From assembly GCF_963678635.1 (NCBI RefSeq), contig NC_087067.1:56207964-56271963 (forward strand): 64,000 bases of DNA, written 5' to 3'. The position numbers and the translations under genes were made by a program. The notes beneath the pieces were generated by a model. The model saw only the letters and a program-made list of their open reading frames with translations, ran no database searches and was not told the DNA's origin. This document shows positions 1 through 10,849 of this stretch, in pieces (positions within the stretch are counted from its first letter, which is position 1; the number at the start of each line of letters is the position of its first letter). This DNA is from Symsagittifera roscoffensis. Its lineage: Eukaryota; Xenacoelomorpha; Acoela; Convolutidae.

Positions 1-190
1 AGATCTATTGAGCCTAGCAGAGACTAGTTAAACAACCTGAGACTAGATAGTATAAGAGTAAGATTAGGATCGGTATTAGACTAAGAAGTTGCACGAATCT
101 ATCCGGCCGAAAATAAGATAGCGTGACGAACAGACGGTGTACCCTATCCGAAATTACTCTATGAGTTAACCACATCGGTCCTAACTCAAT
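1..190. repeat. Dispersed repeat R1, copy a (partial)
   Basis: The first ~190 bases recur almost unchanged at 2412-2601 in the same orientation, and in diverged, inverted form at about 4630-4780. The copy is cut by the window start, so its left part is not visible. The long separation (2411 bp) and near identity would fit a pair of terminal repeats or two insertions of one family; no coding sequence supports either choice. Confidence 0.8.
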
Positions 191-649
191 ACCCATTTCG
201 TATCGCTTTCCATGTCCAGACCAAAGTCTCAAATATGTTTACTTGGGCACTCAATAGAATCAGTTTTAAGGGGCAATTTCAAATTCGGCCTGTACCTTAC
301 TACTCGGCAGTACTTAATTCGCGGGTGTCGAAAAATGAGCGGTCTTAATTGGGGTGGTGGGGTTTTGAATTGATCAGTATCAAGTCTGAATAATATCGTG
401 CCTAAATTGAGTCAACAATTTTCTTACACATAAAAATTTTTCTAAAACTCAGGGTATAAACTTTATAGAATAAAAATTGAGGTGAGATCAAAGCAGCGAC
501 CCCCCAGCTTCCATGAAGTTATGATGAAGTTGATTTTTGTTGAGGGGGATCACAATTAGTGCAGAGTATTATGCACATGAATAATTAAATGATAAATGTA
601 TATAGATGTCTATAAATGCAAAAAAAATGTTTTCGTTTATTTCAGTTTT
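191..649. other. Non-coding, no recognised feature
   Basis: AT-rich sequence between R1 copy a and the foldback element. I see no exon with splice borders, no domain and no repeat shared with the rest of the window. Confidence 0.5.
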
Positions 650-1373
650 CCCGCACTGAAGTTTAATGGATAATAATTGATTATATTGGATTTTCATTGT
701 CAGTCTCTACAAAATAACAAAAATAATCGATTATAATCGATTGAAAATGGATTATAATGATAATATTTTTTTTAAGCAATAAAAATCCAATATAATCGAT
801 TATAATCGATTATAATCGATTAATTTCAAAAAATTTTATCAAAAGAAAACTAATCCATTTTAATCGATTATAATGGATTATAATCTATTTATTCAAATCT
901 TTTTGTGTGTTGTTTTCATTTTTTCATAATTTTGTTCAACTTATATAATAGTTATTTTGTTCTCTCGCTTATTTTCATTTTTTCCTATTTTCAATCGAGT
1001 TAAGAAAAATTGGTGGAGCTGGTCACAATTTTGTTTTTGGGCACTTTTTGGAAAATTACTACATATTGGCCGCCCCTGGATGAACGTAATCGTTCGAGTT
1101 TTGCAGAAAGTTGCAAAAATTAGAGTCATTATTTTAATCAATTTTCATGGATTTTATGAATAAAAAATAATCCATTATACTGAAAATAAAAATGGATTAT
1201 AATCGATTATAATGGATTATAATGGATTTATATTTTTCCAAAATAATCGATTATAATCGATTAAAAATCGATTACATGGTCTAAATTTGACATGATAGTC
1301 GATTATATAGACAACATTTTAGTCAACGAAAATCCATTATAATCGATTATTACCCATGAAACTTCGGTGCGGG
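650..1373. mobile_element. Foldback / MITE-like non-autonomous element
   Basis: The ends are imperfect terminal inverted repeats of about 33 bp: CCCGCACTGAAGTTT at 650 faces the reverse complement of CTTCGGTGCGGG ending at 1373. Internal to each end are clusters of the palindromic word ATAATCGATTATAATCGATT (roughly 660-890 and 1165-1350), so the two flanks can fold onto each other around a ~275 bp centre. The centre has only short overlapping ORFs on both strands (941-1163) without recognisable domains. Known family behaviour: MITEs and foldback elements are mobilised in trans by a transposase. No clear target-site duplication was found. Confidence 0.6.
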
Positions 1374-2184
1374 TTGCAAAGTTGTGCAACTTGAATTTAA
1401 CTAATTCGAAACGTTTTCATTACCGTCTAGAATGAACTTGCCATGATTTATCTTGTTGTTCTTCCAAGTCGAGCACTCTTATCTTTCAGTATTACTGGAA
1501 GCAATAACATGTGCTTCTTCGCACAATAACACAAATGCAGAAACATGTAAAGAGGAAGAAGGTTTGTGGCACACAAATTGAGCAAACAAACCCCACAACT
1601 GAGTGACATCAACGAAACAACAAATACTCAACCAAACTTATCCTTCGAGTGTTTTTATTGAAGATCACTAGTGCATCATTTCTTTTTGTTCGCAATGCCA
1701 ACTTTCTAATTCCCACTGTCAATATTATTTGCCTTTACTATATTTTGAAATGTGTGGCCAAACTCAATCGACCACGCTTCATAGCCGCCTCACTACCGCA
1801 GTTCTGGACAGTTAAAACTGACAGCTGTTCCAAGAAACGAAGATTCTGTGGTTGCATTTTGAGTTTGGCTATCCTAAAAGACAAAGCATCCCCTCCACGC
1901 ACAATCTCCACGCCATTCCCAGACAAGGTCGAACACAAAAGAAGTTCTCTACATGAAACAGAAAAACCTGTCATAGCCAACCATTCTGAAATCAGATTGA
2001 TTTCATTGGGAAACACAGTCGTTGTCACAAAACGACACAACGATTGATGTCCCTAACTCCAGCGTCCTGGAACTTCTCTAACAAGAGGAACTGGACAAGA
2101 ATACGATGTTCGCCGAATACCAACGTTCATCATCCATCCTTTGAATTACAGAAAGATAATTCTAAAAAATTCTGTAAAACCCGG
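1374..2184. other. Non-coding or unresolved sequence
   Basis: Contains overlapping open frames (plus 1649-2047, minus 1738-2040) with no domain I recognise. The minus frame has a possible acceptor near 1950, but no convincing donor or domain. I see nothing else in this stretch. Confidence 0.4.
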
Positions 2185-2600
2185 ATGGGTGGAACCTGAT
2201 CTAAACTACATTTTATGATTGGATAAATTAGATATTTTACCACTGTAAAGTATTTAATATTAACCAATCATGATCCATCTAACTAACAACCCACTTATTT
2301 GTAAGTGCTGAAATTACTTGTAATTTCAGCACCAGAGAGATTTGAATTTAACTTAGAAATTAGTTGCCTCTCCAAGAGAACTTCAGCAGCCGCAATAAAC
2401 CAGTATACCCTAGATCTATTGAGCCTAGCAGAGACTAGTTAAACAACCTGAGACTAGATAGTATAAGAGTAAGATTAGGATCGGTATTAGACTAAGAAGT
2501 TGCACGAATCTATCCGGCCGAAAATAAGATAGCGTGACGAGCAGACGGTGTACCCTATCCGAAATTACTCTATGAGTTAACCACATCGGTCATAACTCAT
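2185..2600 (+). repeat. Dispersed repeat R1, copy b, with perfect 13-bp hairpin
   Basis: This ~400 bp unit matches 4630-5012 in inverted orientation over nearly its whole length, and its right part matches 1-190 directly. It contains a perfect palindrome at 2305-2332: GTGCTGAAATTAC, two-base loop, then its reverse complement. The same hairpin is kept in the inverted copy (4856-4883). The unit has no coding capacity. It could be a solo LTR or a short non-autonomous element. Confidence 0.75.
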
Positions 2601-2606
2601 TTCTCA

Positions 2607-2699
2607 TCTCGATTCTGATTGGTTAATGTAGTATTTGTCAGCTTACTGACGAGTATGAATACGCAGATGTCAGTTTGTATAAATACTGCAACGTAACCG
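2607..2699 (+). repeat. Dispersed repeat R2, copy a
   Basis: About 93 bp, from TCTCGATTCTGATTGGTTAA to ACGTAACCG, recurs at 10332-10416 with moderate divergence. It directly adjoins R1 copy b. Non-coding; identity unknown. Confidence 0.65.
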
Positions 2700-2790
2700 G
2701 ATGCCACCCTCATTTTTAGAATTGGGCAACTGTTCTATCAAGTTTTACATGTGCAAGCAAGGGAGAATTAACCATAGACGAATTCGTTAC

Positions 2791-2971
2791 CTCTTGGAGG
2801 GGCGCGTTTCTTCAGAGGCTTCGACCACTCTCCCTTGCCAGCTTCATTTACAGCAGCCACCTGCGCGTAGTAGGTCAAGTTGCTACGAAGACCATAAAGT
2901 TTTGCCGTCAAGATTTTACTGATCTCCAATTTAATTGTCTCAATCAACTTCTGGTTGTACAGCAGTTGTGC
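2791..2971 (-). CDS. Host exon: C-terminal half of a fibronectin type III domain
   Basis: On the minus strand a 181-bp exon is bounded by an acceptor (TTTATTTGTAG, AG at 2973-2972) and a donor (GAG|GTAACG, GT at 2790-2789). Its single open frame encodes 60 residues with the hallmark second half of an FN3 fold: LYGLRSNLTYYAQVAAVNEA followed by GKGEWSKP. This is the conserved L..L...T.Y...V.A.N..G.G..S pattern of strands E-F-G. The exon starts in phase 0 (a common mid-domain intron position) and ends in phase 1 (the usual domain border). There is no ATG, as expected for an internal exon. Together with the Ig exon upstream at 5617-5943 it suggests one minus-strand gene for an Ig/FN3 cell-surface protein. 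The exact family cannot be told from this much. Confidence 0.65.
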
Positions 2972-4629
2972 CTACAAATAAAGCAAACCCCCAAGTTTCA
3001 CGTCGAAAATTTCATCATACTACGTACGTATCATGATGGTGATACGAACAATAAAGTTAAAATTATAAATAAAAGACATTACAAATATATATTTTCTTAA
3101 AAATTAATTGTGTACTTTGCCGGACAGTCGAAAAAATTAGCTGAGCAAAAATTTCAATGCATGCTTTTAATAACAAAAAGCAGCTGAAGAGTGAAGTTTC
3201 CAATTTTAATTTGATTTAAAAAAATTTTAATTTCAAATTATAATATAACTATGAGCAACTTAAAACTTGAATATCAAATTATTTAGTTTCACCTTGTCTT
3301 TAATATCTAAACACAGAGGCTTCATGTAATTTCTTGTCTTAAAATGTTAGTTCTTACATTTTTTTTGAGGTTAGCTTAACTTGGGTCATGTATTTTAGGG
3401 TTGGAGAGAAACGTATATATCGATTCGTGAGAATTTTTGTTACTTTCTCGTGGCTAGTATATGTTAAGGTGTTAACTTACTAAATCTAACCTAGAGGTTG
3501 TGATTTGTGATCAAGGGTTGGAGAATAGTAAATCGATCCACAAGGTTCAGGTACAATTAGAACACAAGTAGTTCGTTAGGCACTATTTTAAACTTACTAA
3601 GTTCAAGTATTATCCTGGGTCAGTTAAGAGGGGGGATCAAGTGAAGGATGAATAACCGAAGTTCTTCACTGTTTATCTTAATTAAAATGGTTAATTTTTG
3701 TGAAAAATTATTATTAGTCCTGGGTCTTGAGTAAGGGTAGGATAGCGAATCGACGTTTCAGGTCGTTAAACACTTTATAATTTGTGAGGGGGAGAACAAA
3801 AATGTTCCAGTTGATCCAAGGATAAGCCTTGATGATCGAAATATAAAATTAATTTATTTTTGATTTAATTCAAGCAAAATTTAACTAAAGATTCAAGGAA
3901 AGCCTTGATGATCTGTTGTTTTAAAGAAGATAAACTTGAATTAAAACAAGGATGAGCCTTTATAATTTAAGTTAAAACTTAATTGAAAATAATTTAGGTG
4001 AAAATTAATTAGAAAATTATGTTTTAGTTTTTGGCGATGTTAGTAGTTTTATGATTTGCTGTTTTGTTTTAGGTGATGAAGCTGGGATGAAGAGATGATT
4101 TGTATATATATAAACTAACAATTAGTTTTTTAAACTACTTAATTTTGTATCATTATTTTTGAAAAATATTTTTATTCAAGATGTTTTTGAAATTTACTGC
4201 AGATTTTGGATGGAATTGATTAGTGATATTTTTATCAATCGTTAATGTACAATTAATAAGTTTATAGCGCCATTAGTGATCGTTGAAGAATTTTCTTCAA
4301 AAATTCTATGTCAGTACATGGAAATCTAAATTTAGTGCTAGAAGTATTCTAAATGTAAAAGTTTGATCTGGCTTTTGCCGTACGATATTATAATCGATTA
4401 GTAGATTTCGTCCTAATCGTATGTTGTCTCTTGTCCGAGGTCTTTTTCCAATACCAGGTAGTTCTCGTATTGTTCGGAAATATGGTAGTGATCTATTGAG
4501 TCGTAGAGACATTTCAACTAAATTTTTGTGGTATAACATTTTTTATGTTATATTGTTCTAATTCTAAGCTAATGTTTGTTTTCTAATCTAAGTTTGTTAT
4601 GGTCTTGTTCGAGCCTCACTGTTAAGTTT
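2972..4629. other. Intron-like AT-rich sequence
   Basis: Lies upstream (minus sense) of the FN3 exon and downstream of the Ig exons, so probably intronic. It contains three loose copies of an AAGGATAAGCCTTGATGATC-like word between 3820 and 3960 and a minus-strand open frame at 4306-4539 without recognisable domain. The missing first half of the FN3 domain was not found here. Confidence 0.4.
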
Positions 4630-5012
4630 AGTTGGTTACTTAACTCATAGAGTAATTTCGGATAGGGTACACCGTCGGCTCGTCACGCTATCTTATTTTC
4701 GACCGGATAGATTCGTGCAATTACTCAGTCTAATACCGATCCTAATCTTACTCTTATATCTCCTAGTCTCAATAGATCTAGTGTATACTGGTTTATTGCG
4801 AGTCGGTCTCTTGGAGAGAAGCAACTAGGTTCTAATTTAAATTCAAATCTCTCTGGTGCTGAAATTACAAGTAATTTCAGCACTTACAAATAAGTGGGTT
4901 GTTAGTTTGTTGGAGTATGATTGGTTAGTATTAAATATTTTATAGGGATAAAATATCATAATAATAACCAATAATAAAATCCATTTTGAATCTGGTTCCA
5001 CATCCAATTACA
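4630..5012 (-). repeat. Dispersed repeat R1, copy c (inverted)
   Basis: Reverse-complement match to 2185-2600 including the 13-bp hairpin (4856-4883) and the segment shared with 1-190. Divergence is clearly higher than between copies a and b. The two inverted arms enclose about 2.0 kb that contains the FN3 exon. Confidence 0.75.
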
Positions 5013-5295
5013 AAAAGGAAAATGTCGAGACTTAGAATCACATATAAGCCGTTCAACATTCCTACAGCTACTAATGTTGGATAGCAATTGCAAACAAAAA
5101 TTAAAATGAAAATTAAGTCGCCAGATTTTAATTCTGGGTTAATCGCTCGGGTTTAATTCATAAAATTTAAATAATTCTGTGCATTCCAGTTCTGCCCTGT
5201 ACTGAATCATAATAAGTAATTCTGTACTTTCTGTACAGGGCAGGGCTCCAGTTGAATAAATCCTTGCAAAGCATATATATCTGTGCATATCTTAC

Positions 5296-5363
5296 CCATT
5301 GGGGCCTATGCAGTCGAACTGGACAAACTCGGTCGAGTGAGCAATCGCCTCTGTGTCTCTTGG
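5296..5363 (-). CDS. Possible host exon: N-terminal strand of an Ig-like domain
   Basis: A minus-strand open stretch encodes DTEAIAHSTEFVQFDCIGPN, which resembles the A'-B strands of an Ig domain (P.D..A..G..V.F.C...G). It is followed directly by a consensus donor GG|GTAAGA (GT at 5295-5294). The acceptor is weak: I place it after TTGGAG near 5364, with a T-rich but not pyrimidine-rich tract. An in-frame stop lies just upstream, so the exon must be short. It could be chance, because no matching second half was found downstream. Confidence 0.25.
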
Positions 5364-5616
5364 CTCCAACACAAATTCATTTTAATCACTCTCAGACTCT
5401 TCAGAATCTAAAGCACATGAACCCGATTGACACCAAATAACACCAATTGAACCATTTAAACAAATCACTTGAACCGTGCATATTAATCATTGTTCATCTA
5501 TTACGTCTTTAGAGCGAAAAAAAAACATAAATCTGAACACAGCTCACTAATTGTTACCAATACAGCAACTATTATGCTGTTCAAAAAACAGTCTAGAAGA
5601 TAAAAACGCCTCTTAC

Positions 5617-5943
5617 TTTCAATTTGAACGCTTATCTTTGACAACTTAGTTTCGTCCAGCAAGCACCAATAGGAAACTGGTTGAGACGCTTGCAAGGGCA
5701 GCAGCGCCAATTCGCCTCTATGGGTGACAAAACTGGTTTCCGTTTCCGAACTAGCTCTGGCTGAAATAGTCCTGCCTAATTGGTCAACCCAACTAATCCG
5801 ACTGCGTAGGTCCCCCGATATTGCTCTTGATTGGTCAATGTCCTTCTCTAGATTTTCAACCCCACATTTTAAAATCAAAGAAGCTCCATTTTGTCCAGAT
5901 GTCACTGATACGACTTTGAATGCATTTAGCGAAACGTTAATGA
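5617..5943 (-). CDS. Host exon: immunoglobulin-like domain
   Basis: The minus-strand frame spans about 109 codons and shows Ig landmarks in order: B-strand ASLILKCGV (Cys), C-strand ISWVDQLGRT (Trp), and E-F strands GELALLPLQASQPVSYWC (Leu, then Tyr-x-Cys). The two cysteines are 67 residues apart, normal for an Ig fold. The 3' border is a strong donor, GAAA|GTAAGA (GT at 5616-5615), splitting the codon in phase 1. The 5' border can be the AG at 5945-5944 or 5951-5950; both give phase 1. A symmetric 1-1 exon is typical of Ig domains in metazoan adhesion receptors. Beyond the donor the frame stays open into a hydrophobic stretch that would be intronic. I infer it belongs to the same gene as the FN3 exon. 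Confidence 0.5.
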
Positions 5944-6024
5944 CTAAAACTGTCAATAAATTTTAAAGGATGTGGCTGTGGTTTAGGAAAATCTTCAGTT
6001 TTTTGATTTCTCAATATGATTCCT

Positions 6025-6732
6025 AAACTGTTTTAGTCCTTAACGTATCGCTAAACTAGTTTGTTTAAAAAATAGATGACCATTTTTAAAATTTATTCAA
6101 GTAAATTATGTCTTTCAGCTAAAGTTGTTAAATGTTTCAATTTTTTGATGTCAAATAAACTCCTACCCGATAAAATCGAAACGTACTCTCAAGAACAGCT
6201 GTCAAAATTTTTAAAGATTTTCAAAAGAAATTACATTTTAGACAATGTACAGCTGGTCGACAATTTTTTCTGATTTGTTTACCCGTTGTCGTTACTTAAT
6301 TGTGATAGTTATTCCGGAGGGTAGCTACTTGTTAGGTTGAAAAGCTTGTTCTAGCTATCCTGATGCAGTGAGTGATTACGTATGTATTTCTGCACTGTAT
6401 CGAATAAAATTTCAATGACAAATCGAAAGTATAATTCAGGGCGAGAACGGAATTAAACAGGAATTGTTCCATATTTCAATTTGCCTTAAATTATCAAGCT
6501 ATTTTCGTATAAATAAACCAAAACTGTTTTAGTCCTTAACGTATCGCTAAACAAGTTTGTTTAAAAAATAGATGACCATTTTTAAAATTTATTCAAGTAA
6601 ATTTTGTCTTTCAGCTAAAATTTCAATGACAAATCGGAAAGTATATTTCAGGTCGAGAACGGAATTAAACAGGAATTGTTCGATATTACAATTTGCCTTA
6701 AATTATCAACCTGTTTTCGTATAAATAAACCA
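6025..6732 (+). repeat. Local tandem duplication with unequal copies
   Basis: Block A (6025-6123) recurs at 6521-6619, and block B (6406-6520) recurs at about 6616-6732. The first unit is A plus 282 bp plus B, while the second is A joined directly to B at the shared word AAAATTTCAATGAC. Either the 282 bp (6124-6405) were lost from copy 2 or inserted into copy 1. The 282 bp contain a plus-strand frame ending at 6273, preceded by an acceptor-like GTCTTTCAG, but no domain is recognised. Confidence 0.8.
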
Positions 6733-8089
6733 AGTCAAATTCTATTGGACGAAAATGATAAATTCAGATTTCACTTAAAAGAAGAAACGCATTTTCAGAC
6801 TGAATTGAATGCCTTTTAAATCAAATGGTCCCAAAATAAATAGTTTAATACAATTCTTTCAGTTTTTCAATAAATTTGGCGTATCATTTTATACCAAATT
6901 AGCATGTTAATATTAATTTCAATAACTAATTTGCAATCAAATAATTTTTTGTAGAGGGATCATATTTGTACATGTTTGAGTTTTTCAGTTCACATCGCCT
7001 CCCAGTTCACATCGCCTCTCGTACAAACGGCGTCTGGAGGATGATCTTAACTTGTTTCTAAGTTCAAATTTTCAGTTAATTAGAATCGAGTATTTTACAA
7101 GCATCTAACAGCTAATTTAAGCCAACTTGAGGAGAGGGGAGTTCAAATTAACTGGGCCAGATTTGAAATTTTATGTCCATATCTTCGAATACCGATTTTA
7201 TTGTCTTGCTCAATTTAGCGTTAATTAAATAAAATTGAATCGTTTTACTATTTGCAATAACATTAAGACTTTTACTATCGTCTGAGCAACAAAATTTTCC
7301 GGACAAGTTAACTCGCAAATACTGAAACATTGAGCCAAATTTTGAAAAAAAATAAATTCCTTCCTCTCGGTCTTAAAACAATTTACGATCTTTTCACTCA
7401 AAACATATAAAACCCAAGATTCAAAACCCACTCAACAGCTGTTTATGACTTTGATAGAGTTTGATCTAGCCGCCTTGGTGATAAACCGAGAAATACTTTA
7501 CATTGCCAAAACGTATTTTGAAAAATTCCAATGAACTCGAGAAAACCTGAAAAACTACTGATCAATTTGGAGATTTCTACCAGGATAAAAATGACCTTGA
7601 AGCTCTTTGACTTCAATAAAATTTAACGAGGTAAAATACATTCTAAAATCATTTAAAACATACTATTTTAGGACATGAAAAAAACAAACACATAGGCGAA
7701 GCCGAGCTTCGCACCACTTGCGATACAGCCCGAAACTAACAATAAAATAAGAAATAAAAAATAATGAGCAACACAAGAATAAAAATTTTCGTATGTCTCG
7801 ATAAAAGATAGCTATGAGCCTAGTTAAAGCTGGAGGTTGGTGTTTTGATAACTGTGCTATATGTGTGATGAAATTGGCAATTTCAAAAAGTGACTTTACC
7901 CAAAACCATATTTGTGTCTCTAATAAAATAAAAAACCATAATTGTCTTCCTACTAACATAAAAGAGAGGAGCAAAATATTATGAGAAATTGAAATTTTCC
8001 CAAAGAAATAACATAACTCTAACAAAAAAATGAGGAGACGCCGCTTCTACAGGAAAAATTCTGGCAATCGGTTCATTCGAATGATCCCA
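6733..8089. other. AT-rich sequence without recognised genes
   Basis: Includes a short tandem duplication of TTCACATCGCCTCCCAG near 6988-7020 and a 7-bp inverted repeat GCGAAGC...GCTTCGC near 7692. The minus-strand frame at 7663-8025 is hydrophobic but shows no domain or splice support, and I do not call it. Confidence 0.45.
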
Positions 8090-8490
8090 AGGGTAGTTAT
8101 TAAGAAAAGTTTATTTTCCGAAAAAAAACGGTCAACGTTTCAAAAACTTGACTTTCGGAAAACAATCTTTTTTTTTCTGCAAAAACAAAAACTTCAAAAC
8201 TATTCCGAGGGCTATAACTTTCGTATACTATAGTTTGACCGTAGACAAATATGCATGAAACCTTCCAACAAACCGTTCTTTGGATAGAACCAAAAATTTC
8301 AGATTTGAGCGGGCAGTATTCGAGAAAGGTGAAAAAGAATTTAAAAAAATGGTCAAAATACCAAAAATTTGTTCTTTTCGAGGGCCCTAACTTTTGAGCA
8401 TACAATGGGGCTTAGATGATTATGCAGGGGCACTTCCCACAACCAGTTGTTTTGATTAAACCTTTAAAATTCGCGTTCTCTTTGAAATTA
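8090..8490. repeat. Degenerate ~174-bp satellite remnant
   Basis: Two to three diverged monomers are recognisable from phased landmarks: CGAGGGCTATAACTTT at 8206 and CGAGGGCCCTAACTTT at 8379, each followed by a CATGAAACCTTCCAAC or CACTTCCCACAACC motif about 60-70 bp later. The landmarks are 173-174 bp apart, close to nucleosomal length. Identity between monomers is low. Confidence 0.5.
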
Positions 8491-9652
8491 TTATAAAGCA
8501 AGCAATTTAGAAAAATAATAAAAAATATTTAATACATCTGACAAGTAAGCCGACAAAACTTGGGACAAAACTTGGGAGAAAACCATGAAGCCGCCGACAA
8601 AAAAAAATCATTTTTTTTTTGAAAAAGTTAAGCATGTCAGCAGGCATGAGCTTGTCAGCAATTGATTCAACTGATTTCGTTAAACTTGTTAACCCTAGTT
8701 GTCTACATTTCGAAAAGTTGTCTACAGACTAGTTGTCTACATTCCAATTTGATAACGCTTGCAGGCACTTTCCATTTATTAGACACTTTTGCTAAACAAA
8801 AAGTACCCTTGTAGTCCTCAGAAAATTCAATGCAACTTCGTCTTTAAAAAATGTCTCATTTATTAACTTAATCTGAACAATTTTGGTTAAGAAAAAAAAA
8901 ATTTGAACCAATTTTGATGAACAACATGAAACTACGCCAACCACGAAAAAGCCTATTTGCCAAATTGTTCAAAATCTTGATGAGTATGTTTGTAAACAAG
9001 GATAGCCGGTTACTGTGCAATTAGTTCAGAATCTTCCAAAAATACCAAATTTATTTTTTTCTAAATTAGTGACATTTTTCTGCGTGTGTGATAAAAAATA
9101 TTTGTACGAATAATTAATAATAATAATCATAATAACAAAGGATTTAGGAATATAATCCAAGGGTTCGCATAAAACCCAGTCATTGCATTGTTCAAAGTTT
9201 AGTTTTCAGTTATAAGTGTAAGTTTCTTCAGGTCTCTACAGTTGTTGCATTCGGGCATTCGAATAGAACTTAGGCGCATTCGAAATTCTGAGTAAAATAG
9301 ACCGATTGCAAACCAATTTTTGGCACATTCTACATTCAGAGTAAAATAAGCCGACTGCAAAATAATTTTTGTAGCAAAATGATTAGACAAACGAAAAAAA
9401 ATGGTTATAAAATATAGAAAAAATTATCTAAAACTTCAAATTTTAATGCAAAAATGTTTCGAATAGTGAAAATTTGACACCCATATAGGCACTAAAAGTT
9501 CCAAAAACTAACTTTACTCAAGCAAAACTAAGTTTTCGCGGCTTAAAATTAAGCATGACTAAGCTCAGAAGAGACATAAAAGTGACATTGCTTTAAGTTA
9601 TTAAAAACGATCATTTGTTTTGTAATACTAGTTTTGTTAACAAGTATTCTAA

Positions 9653-9713
9653 TATACTTTACTAGATACTTTACTCGATACTTTACTAGATACTTTACTA
9701 GATACTTTACTCC
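9653..9713. repeat. 12-bp tandem repeat, about five copies
   Basis: Near-perfect tandem copies of TACTTTACTAGA with single substitutions. On the minus strand this reads as a spurious VKYL repeat because the period is a multiple of three. Confidence 0.85.
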
Positions 9714-10331
9714 ATATCCACAAAACTCCATAGATTCTGACTAGAACTTGTGATGAAGGGACTCCTGACTGCAACCTCGGTTACAATGATACTTTGGACC
9801 TTCTGATTATACGTTGAACCTGGCGCTTTTGTCAGTTATGCGGTTTAATGGCAATTTCGATTCGATATCTACATGAACCGATTTTCATGATTAGCAATAC
9901 AAGACAACATCATCACCGTCAAAATTTGCTGAATGCTCATAAGTAACAATCAACTTACGATTAAGAAATCCCATGGTGTAACCTACGAAAAACGCTAACA
10001 TTTTGAGGTTTCAACAGGTGACAAAGCAGAGTTATCAGGTAAAAGGCATTTAAACGGCCACGTCATATCTGAAAAAAAGTTCAATTACAAAAAGGGCCCT
10101 TCCGTTTAGGTACGGCCGTGCACAAGCTACGATCGTGCACACGTCTTATCTGAAAACTAGAAAAAATGAAAACAAGAAAAAACTAATTCAGCTGTTTTTG
10201 TAAGCAAAAAGCAGAAAAAAGCTTTGAAAGTGGAATCAAACGTTTTCAAAACTATATCGATCGTCTGATGAAAAAACTGTTTGTTATATAGGGAGTGCGG
10301 TCTGTATTTTGACAACCGCGTATCCTACTTG

Positions 10332-10416
10332 TCTCGATTCTGATTGGTTAATACAGTGTTTGTCTGCTTACTGACGAGTAGGAAAACGCGGTTGTCTAAA
10401 AAATGCTACGTAACCG
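10332..10416 (+). repeat. Dispersed repeat R2, copy b
   Basis: Matches 2607-2699 in direct orientation with moderate divergence, sharing TTGGTTAATRYAGTRTTTGT, GCTTACTGACGAGTA and ACGTAACCG. Confidence 0.65.
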
Positions 10417-10849
10417 TTCTATAGTTAATGCCAAATTTTTGACAATATTGGTGACCTTGAGCAATTTCACTTTTCGAAAGTCTTTTCAGTTGATTAATTT
10501 TTTGAGTATTAATTTTAGGTTTTAACGTGGAAATAATCAGTCAAAACTATCAGTTTTATTAATTAACGTCGTTCAGATTTGTTAACCGAAAACGATATTT
10601 AAAAATTTAAAATGTTAATTCAAACATTTTCGCACATTTTCTGCATCATGATGATTAAAAGTTAAAAGTTTTTACAATATTTACGAAACGATCAAAGATC
10701 TGAAAAATGAGAAACATGTTTGAAAAAACTCCAAAATTTTTGACCACTCAAATTTAAACAACTGTAATTACATAATAAATAGCGCGTCAATCGCACCTCC
10801 GGTGCTACAAAACCAAGTATTCAGAAAACAGACAAACCAAAACTCTAGA

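Larger units (their letters stand above)
8491..10849. other. AT-rich sequence with small repeats, no recognised genes
   Basis: Holds a 58-bp-period duplication at about 9269-9370 (TCTGAGTAAAATAGACCG and TCAGAGTAAAATAAGCCG), the 12-bp repeat at 9653-9713 and repeat R2 copy b. A micro-exon could be read on the minus strand before a GTAAGT donor at 9958-9953, but 24 bases are not enough evidence. Confidence 0.45.

Noticed and set aside
660-1350. Telomere- or centromere-like repeat based on the TAATCGATTA words
   Set aside because: Copies are irregular, face both ways and are bounded by terminal inverted repeats, which fits a foldback element better.
1649-2047. 132-codon plus-strand ORF and its minus-strand partner at 1738-2040
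   Set aside because: No recognised domain, no clear splice borders, and both strands are open over the same stretch.
4306-4539. Small open frame on both strands near R1 copy c, possibly a retroelement relic
   Set aside because: Neither reading shows a motif I can name, and it is too short to support a call.
7663-8025. 120-codon hydrophobic minus-strand ORF
   Set aside because: Composition reflects AT-rich DNA (Phe, Leu, Ile runs); no homologous pattern, start context or neighbouring exon supports it.
9930-9985. 24-base micro-exon between TTTTTCGTAG and GTAAGT on the minus strand
   Set aside because: Eight codons between plausible splice words are expected by chance in this much sequence.
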